Made by a program: the position numbers and the translations under genes. A DNA stretch of 64,000 nucleotides from Cryptomeria japonica (lineage: Eukaryota > Streptophyta > Pinopsida > Cupressales > Cupressaceae), in contig NC_081409.1 in NCBI RefSeq assembly GCF_030272615.1, positions 653,390,468 to 653,454,467 on the forward strand, in the 5' to 3' direction. This document shows positions 57,970 to 64,000 of the stretch, one piece after another. Each line of letters starts with the position of its first letter. The first letter of the stretch is position 1. The notes under the pieces are model-generated. The model had not been told where the DNA came from. It was given only the letters and a program-made list of their open reading frames with translations, and searched no databases.

Positions 57970-59427
57970 AATGCACAAAAACAATGAAAAAATACAAAAA
58001 AATAAAAAACAAAACAAAAAGGTGCAATAAAACCAAGTAGTGAAAACCTACAATAGGCGCTATTTATGAGAGACCGGCTCCTCTATCTATCAGTACTAAT
58101 ATCTTTGAACAATCCAAGTCCAAGCTAATGGCCATCTCCCAACACTTATTCACATAGCATTATCTCGGACATACTTAGTGTAGTCACTATCCTTAATTAT
58201 CCAAATATGCTTATCCATTTCATATCCCACCATGGCTTGGTGATTAACATATATATCCACATCAATATATACTTGTGACTAGGGGAAACATTCCTCTCAC
58301 TTTAAGCATTTCTGACAACAAACAACAAGGATCACAACATGCTAATGAAACAATGTCAACAACTGCTCATTAGGCTAGAAAACAAGACCATTATCCAACG
58401 ACAATTTTAACATACACCTGATGGATGATTTTTTGAATTATAATTTGTTTTCATTTGGCATGAATTTTTGACTATTTGGTATCTTAAATTTTGAATCATT
58501 AGATCTCCTGAGTTACTCAAGGATGCTTTGATCTAGAGAAAGCAATGAAGGAATCTGATATTTTTGCTTTTTTTGTCTGTGAGGCAATCATTCGTATAGT
58601 GTAAATTTGTCTTGAGACATGATTGGAAACATATCATTGAAGATATTTTCCACTTTGCACATACAAATGGTTAACTCTTGTTTGTTTTACACAAGAAACA
58701 CTCAAGTCATCTTGGTTCAATTATACCTCGATGTTTGTGTTGTCTTACAATATCAAAATCCATGTAACTTATACTCAAGTCGTTATGCTTAAATTCTACC
58801 ATTATGCTTGTATAAACTTTCAACATATCAAAAGATCAATTATGACAAACAAAAACATAGCACAAACAAGTGACTAAACAATAATGACAACGACATAATT
58901 AAAGTGATCATTTAGCTACATCCATTCTTAAGCTTGCATTTTAGCTACATATAATTTTTAAGCTTGCATTTTAGCTGCATATCATTTTAAAACTTGCATT
59001 TAGTTGCATATCATCTTAATCTTCAATTAGTATCACATCATTATAATTATCATACATCTCATTTCCATGATACATCTCACATCATTATCATTATCAAAAA
59101 TCTCATTTTCAAGATACATCTCACATCATTATCATTATCATACATCTCATTTTCAAGACTCATCTCATAAATCAAAGTAATCAATACAAATACATCATCA
59201 CATTATCATCTCATCATAAATCATATATCATCATCAAAATCAAGAGTATTATTATCTAAGAATCACATCATCATATCAATACATATCATCAATCATCATC
59301 AATAACACATGTGAATCAGAGCAAATAAGTGCCATATATATATATATATATATGATCAAAGTGTACAAGGACTATCATGTCTGTCAAAATAAAACAAAAT
59401 GATCAAAATACAATAGAGACAGGTCTC
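57970..59427 (+). other. 3' non-coding region of Gypsy-2 with three short tandem repeats
   Basis: Begins A-rich with 'ggcgctatttatgag', matching the start of the 3' region of Gypsy-1. A 29-30-bp unit starting 'tagctacat' recurs at 58913, 58942, 58972 and 59001. A 44-bp unit starting 'atctcattt' recurs at 59056, 59100 and 59144. A TA run lies near 59336-59353. No gene. Confidence 0.75.
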
Positions 59428-61327
59428 TCAAGTATGACTATCTCCTAGGGCTGATGGTCTCACAATAGATGTCCCAGCCCTTGGATCTCCAACAAGTGGA
59501 TCACATCGGTCAGGCCCTATAACACCTCTACTCTCTGTCCTCGTATAACTCCAAATAGATCGATTGGCTGCATAGCTAGGAGCTATGTGATCTCTAGGGA
59601 CCACCTCATCGTATAAACACTTGTAATACTTGGCCTCCTTGGCCATGTACCATATCTCCTTGAGCGTGTCCTAAATCAGGGCACCAGCCATATCTCTCAC
59701 CAATATCTCAACAAGATCCTCTGCCCGACCCCGATGCTATCACTTTGTATCCCACTCTGCCATAATCTGCGTAATCTGGCATTGTTGTGCTAACACCTAG
59801 GTTTGCAACTCCTGCATTGTGACCTGTAGCGCTCTAATCTTTGAATCTTGTTTATGGGTGGCTACCCTAATCTCAATGGGTACTTGTGTAATGGTTTCAC
59901 CCATACCTATCCCTGTCTGAGGCATCGGTGGAGGTAGAACATTAGATATCCTCCTCTAGGTAGGCCTCCTAACATTCTCTATACCACGCACCACCTCTAG
60001 CACCGCACCTACCCTACCAACTCCACCAGCACCAAGAACAAGCCCTCCTCCTCTCCCTCTATCTCCCTCTCATCCTCTATGTAATACACCTCTATCTCCC
60101 CCTCTCCCTCTATCTAATCTACCTCCTCCACCACCTCATCCATCATCTCCACCTCCATCTCCTACCTACTCTCCCTCCTGATCTCTCTATCTAGCTCCCC
60201 CTCACCTCTGTGGCTACTCATCCCCATCATCATCAAAGGAAGGTAGCATCTCTATCAGATTAGATATACATGCCACTGCATGTGCCATGAAGTATGCTAC
60301 AAACTCCTTTATCATCCCTGCATCCATGACCCCAGCTCCATAATCCTAGATCTATTCTGTTAGTGTCATATACTCCTCTACTGTTGCTATGCTATCTAAA
60401 GTGGTTCCCCACTCTGGCACATCCTACCATTGTCGAGCATATAAACAAGCTCCTTGTGGCATCATGTGCTATCTACCACACTGCCGCTGAACATGGTTGT
60501 GCAGGAATCACTCGATAATAAAGGGCACTCTCCCGATCAGGTACCTCGACATATACACATAGGGAATCTCTAGCCCATCCTCAGCCCACACCTCACAATC
60601 CACAAATGATCATATTGATATCATCCAATGCTCTCCGCCAATGGTCTAGTTTGCCCAGCTTGTGCTAGACAACTACACTTGTATAACCATAAGCATAAGC
60701 CTGACCAACTGGCCTATCCCTATTTGTAAGTGGTCTCAACACAGGAATGTGCTCCCTGGCCCACACCTATAGTAATGTCACCCTAGCTGATAAATGCATG
60801 TATCCTAGATACACCACTTGATGAAGCTATCTGTAAAGATAGGCCAACATATAAGACCCCCATGCAAACCTATGCCCCTGTGTCACCATATCCTCTAACA
60901 CCAATCCCCACCCCATGGCTAGTCCCTTTGACATACGGTCTGGACACAAAAATCTACCAATAAAACCTACTAGTATAGATGCCAACGAAGCATAACCAAG
61001 ATCCAGAAACTCTTGCCATGGGATCTCATACCCACTGATCTAATCATCCTAGAAGATGTGACAAAGAGCCTATGTCCCACCCTCCTCAGTCTTCTCATAC
61101 TGAAACAAGGCCCCAACTATAGGAATCCATAGGACCTGACAATAGTCCTCTGGTGTGATTGTTATCTTGCTCGTAGCCAAGTGAAAGGTGTTCATGTCAC
61201 TATGCCACCTCTCTGCCCAAGCTGTCAACAAACCCTGGTTAATGATATACCGAGGCTTGTCTAATAAAGAGGACAACCTACATCTCTCAATCACATCTTT
61301 ATCAGCCTGTGATAGGCAAGGAATCAA
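59428..61327 (-). pseudogene. Antisense additional ORF with plant mobile domain, Gypsy-2
   Basis: Opposite to gag-pol. The first open segment, 61070-61327, reads 'SQADKDVIERCRLSSLLDKP', 'LLTAWAERWHSDMNTFHL' and 'ITPEDYCQVLWIPIVGA', the beginning of a plant mobile domain as in Gypsy-1. It continues with 'IPWQEFLDLGYASLASILVG', 'LAMGWGLVLEDMVTQGHRFA' and 'VWAREHIPVLRPL', features of the rest of the domain, down to about 60600. The C-terminal part is low-complexity and Arg/Gly-rich (60000-60200), then 59428-59646 is open ('MAKEAKYYKCLYDEVVPRD'). Total about 600 codons with stops. PMD genes occur free in plants (MAIN/MAIL) and as antisense passengers in Tat elements. Confidence 0.78.
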
Positions 61328-61485
61328 TGACCATGGTCTCAGAAACTACTCTCATGACTGAAGCACACCAAGCTCTTCCTGCAAAATAACAAGTGTCCAT
61401 CATTAGTTCCCAAATCTATCTGATATATCCAATCAAAGAAAAATCAACTTGAAACAACGAAGCATCTCAAGAACACAACATCAAT

Positions 61486-61850
61486 CAAAGACCCATATCG
61501 CAAGAATAAAATCTGACCCATATCAAAAATCAAGACCCATAATGCAAGAAACTCAAGACCCATAGCACAGACAACTCAAGAACCATAATGAAAGCAACTC
61601 AAGACCCATAACACAAGAAACTCAAGATCCATAATTTAAGCAATCAAATCAGGACTCATAATGCAAGAACCAAATCAAGACTCATATCGAAAGCACAACA
61701 AGGACCCATATTGCAAAAATCACATCAGGAATCATATCAGAAATCAAGAATCGGGACTCATATCAGACATTAACTCAAAAGGAAAAAATTAAAGATCCAT
61801 ATCAAACTCAAAATCAGGATCCACATAAAAAATCAATCAACCTAGCAGTA
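61486..61850. repeat. 23-bp minisatellite in the 3' region of Gypsy-2
   Basis: The unit 'tcaagacccataatgcaagaa' plus 2 bases recurs without length change at 61530, 61553, 61576, 61599 and 61622. Degenerate copies lie on both sides. Confidence 0.85.
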
Positions 61851-62029
61851 GACTCAAAACATTCTACACCAACATATCAGAAATCAAACATCATCACAAA
61901 AGGAGGACTCACATTGGCTCAGGAACCATACCAGAACAATCAGCAGACACATATCAGTACTGAACCATCTATCTAATCTATTCAACTCATGACAATTTAT
62001 TCACCATTCCTTTTTCATCATTTTTGGAC

Positions 62030-62370
62030 CCTACATGCTAAAACATGGCTCCTACATGCTAAGCTGCTACTTATGCACTACCCTTCTTCACCAATGCACT
62101 AGAAACTTTACCCTACATTCTAAAACCCCCAACACACTAATTGGTCACTCCACTGCACTACCCTATCCACCCTATGCGCTAAAAAATCTCGATGCGCTAC
62201 TCTATCTACCCCATGTGCTCTCTTGCAGACCCTATGTGCTAAATCTTCGCATGCGCTAACCTAGCCTACTGACGTGCTACCAAAAGCTACTTAGATGCTA
62301 ACCTACCTAGGTTTACCCTACACACTAACTTGTTTATCGTATGCGCTATAGGACCTAACCTACGTGCTAA
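62030..62370. repeat. ATGCGCTA cluster, reverse complement of the leader octamer
   Basis: ATGCGCTA occurs exactly at 62174, 62192, 62251 and 62341, with variants ATGCACTA, ATGTGCTA and ACGTGCTA between them. It is the exact reverse complement of TAGCGCAT, clustered in the Gypsy-2 leader at 38332-38673. Confidence 0.8.
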
Positions 62371-62914
62371 AATAATGAATTTTGACCAAAAAAATAAAAA
62401 AACGTGTTCAAAACAGGCAAAATAAATAAAAAACGTGGAGAGATTTCAATCATTTACAGCTGGGCCATAGGCGGCGGGTCTCTGGTGTCACCTGACATGG
62501 TCAAATCCATGTGAAGCATATGGAATTGACATCTTTGTCAGAGCTCAAATGTCACAATCACAAAGAGCCAAGTGTGCAAATGATTTTTCAAAGTCACTTT
62601 TTACCTTTTTATAGGGTAAAATCAACAAGGTTAATAAGTGGGGCATGTATTTTCCTCACTTTTTCATTTTTAACCTTATCAACATCATTTTCGGGAGATT
62701 AATCAATAAAATGCATTCAACACTCAAATTTTCAAAATGCAATTAATCCAAAAACGCTCATCAAATCGATAAATTTTTCAAAATCCTTGATTCATCTCCC
62801 GAGGGGGCATCATCAATATCGTTCATCAAAACTGGGGCATCATATTGACATCTTGACATAAGAATCATATCCGGCAAATTTTCTTTGAATCAACATGTGC
62901 ACACATGTCACTTC
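62371..62914 (+). other. Non-coding region before the PPT of Gypsy-2
   Basis: No supported gene. 'ctcccgagggggcatcat' near 62795-62812 and 'aactggggcatcat' near 62829 match an equivalent block at 16395-16435 in Gypsy-1. Confidence 0.55.
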
Positions 62915-62928
62915 AAAGAGGGGAAAAA
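62915..62928 (+). other. Polypurine tract of Gypsy-2
   Basis: AAAGAGGGGAAAAA directly before the LTR start TGTAGACG. Nearly the same as Gypsy-1. Confidence 0.8.
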
Positions 62929-64000
62929 TGTAGACGTATAAATCTAACCACTTTCCTAAGTGAATATTTAATAGTCATTTAAAACCTCATTCCCCTTATT
63001 AATTAAATTCTATTTAATTAATTTCTCCATATTCATCTATTTGATTAAATAAGTTACTCAGTTTATTTAATTAAGTTCACCTAAGCCTTTTCTAACCTTT
63101 AATTAAATAAATCACTTTATTTAATTAATTCCCCTTTCCCCCTTTTTAATTAAATTTACATTTAATTAAATTGATCTTTGCAAATAAATAAATCTAATTT
63201 ATTTATTTAAATCTCCCACTTGTATTTATGCAAGTTGCATCTATTTGATTGAAATAAAGTAAGTTTATTTTTATTAAATTCCTTTTTCCTCCACTTGCAA
63301 AATTCTACATCTCCCACTTGCCTCTTAAATCCCTTCTAGATTCTTCTAATCACTTCCAATTTAGTCTAGTTCATCTCCTAATTATTGTCATATTCCTAAG
63401 CAAAGAGAAGTCACTTCTCAAAGCCTCCAAAGTCTTCAATAACCATTAAAGGCTCTGTGTCTTCAAATGGTTAACCTCTAAAGTCTTCCAAATCATTAAA
63501 GGCTCTTACATAACCATTTATGGTTAACTCATCTTTGACCTTTGGTTAGAGACTCTCCTCTAACTTAATCCTCATCTAGCCCAAGGGCCTCATCAAGAAT
63601 TCTTGGCTTTAACCTTGGTTATCCCTTTAATCCTTGCACAAGATTTTATCCCTTGGATAAAAGATTTATCCAATGGATAACCCTAGCCTAACCTTAACCC
63701 TTACCTCTTAAGGTAACCTCCATGTCTTCTCAAGTATTTAATACTTCTTTCATCTCCTCTCAAGCAACCTCTTGTTGACAATTGTCACCATTTCATTGGT
63801 AAAAATTGTGAACATGGATTGTTTAATTGTAAATTCTATCCCTTGTCAGGATTATCCAATCTTGACCATCCATTGCCCTATTTTTTCTATAAATAGAGCT
63901 CTCTTTCTCTCATTTTGAGATATAGAAATCTTTGTGCATCAAACTTATAGTCATTTAACTAAGCATTTTAGCCTCTCTTTGATAAATCATCTTCATAGCA
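62929..64000 (+). repeat. 3' LTR of Gypsy-2, partial
   Basis: Starts TGTAGACGTATAAATC and runs past the window end. The first 300 bp hold several AT-rich palindromic blocks like those of the Gypsy-1 LTR. 'ctataaatagag' near 63888 is a likely TATA box. The LTR is over 1 kb and differs from the Gypsy-1 LTR outside its ends, so the two are related families, not copies of one. Confidence 0.82.

Larger units (their letters stand above)
37613..64000 (+). mobile_element. Gypsy-2: Tat-type element, 5' end missing, 3' LTR cut by window, split by Gypsy-3
   Basis: It contains leader, gag, protease, RT, two RNase H domains, integrase, antisense plant-mobile-domain ORF, PPT and the start of the 3' LTR. 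The 5' LTR is not in view: the leader starts directly after the Copia-2 LTR. Gypsy-3 (41206-52231) interrupts gag-protease with an ACCAT duplication. Discounting it leaves about 15 kb of Gypsy-2 in view. The order and sequences match Gypsy-1 where both exist. Confidence 0.85.

Noticed and set aside
61486-61850. CRISPR-like array (23-bp regular repeats)
   Set aside because: Repeats are directly adjacent with no spacers; this is a minisatellite inside a plant retrotransposon.

Overview
This window reads as plant nuclear DNA made almost entirely of old, nested LTR retrotransposons. The plant origin rests on Tat-type and Athila-like Ty3/Gypsy polyproteins, antisense plant-mobile-domain ORFs and Ty1/Copia elements primed by initiator tRNA-Met. 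Element size, dense nesting, decayed LTRs and the lack of any intact host gene suggest a large genome, probably a gymnosperm; that last step is inference. No tRNA, rRNA or CRISPR array was seen. Every coding region carries stops or frameshifts, so all are called pseudogenes. || Left part (1-5916): a minus-strand remnant of an unassigned plant repeat protein; a solo Copia LTR (2192-3528, target duplication ACAAT); and a purine-rich satellite with a higher-order period near 750-780 bp, interrupted by a solo Gypsy-type LTR (4903-5856, duplication GAGAG). || 5917-17277: a Tat-type Gypsy element, here Gypsy-1. It has LTRs, PBS, leader, gag and protease, but nearly all of pol is deleted. It carries an antisense plant-mobile-domain ORF before the 3' LTR. 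|| 18100-25439: a complete but decayed minus-strand Copia element, Copia-1, with perfect AAAAG duplications, PBS and PPT. Gypsy-1 and Copia-1 both sit in the satellite, which resumes at 17282-18099 and 25445-26530. || 26540-32010: no recognisable genes; hairpins, short tandem repeats and LTR-like fragments. || 32010-37612: a 5'-truncated Copia element, Copia-2, whose integrase is split by another solo LTR (32653-33423, duplication TATTT). It abuts the leader of Gypsy-2. || 37613-64000: Gypsy-2, a Tat element with dual RNase H, full pol and an antisense plant-mobile-domain ORF; its 3' LTR runs off the window. Its gag-protease region is split by an 11-kb Athila-like element, Gypsy-3 (41206-52231, duplication ACCAT), which has an unrecognised sense ORF of about 750 codons after integrase. 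|| How the parts relate: the elements are layers of successive insertions. LTR divergence estimated by eye (about 5% for the inner Gypsy-3, about 7% for Gypsy-1 and Copia-1) fits that order. The observations most worth following up are the extra ORF of Gypsy-3, inverted clusters of the octamer TAGCGCAT near both ends of Gypsy-2, the satellite that several elements entered, and a telo-box placed upstream of a TATA-like box in the Copia LTRs.
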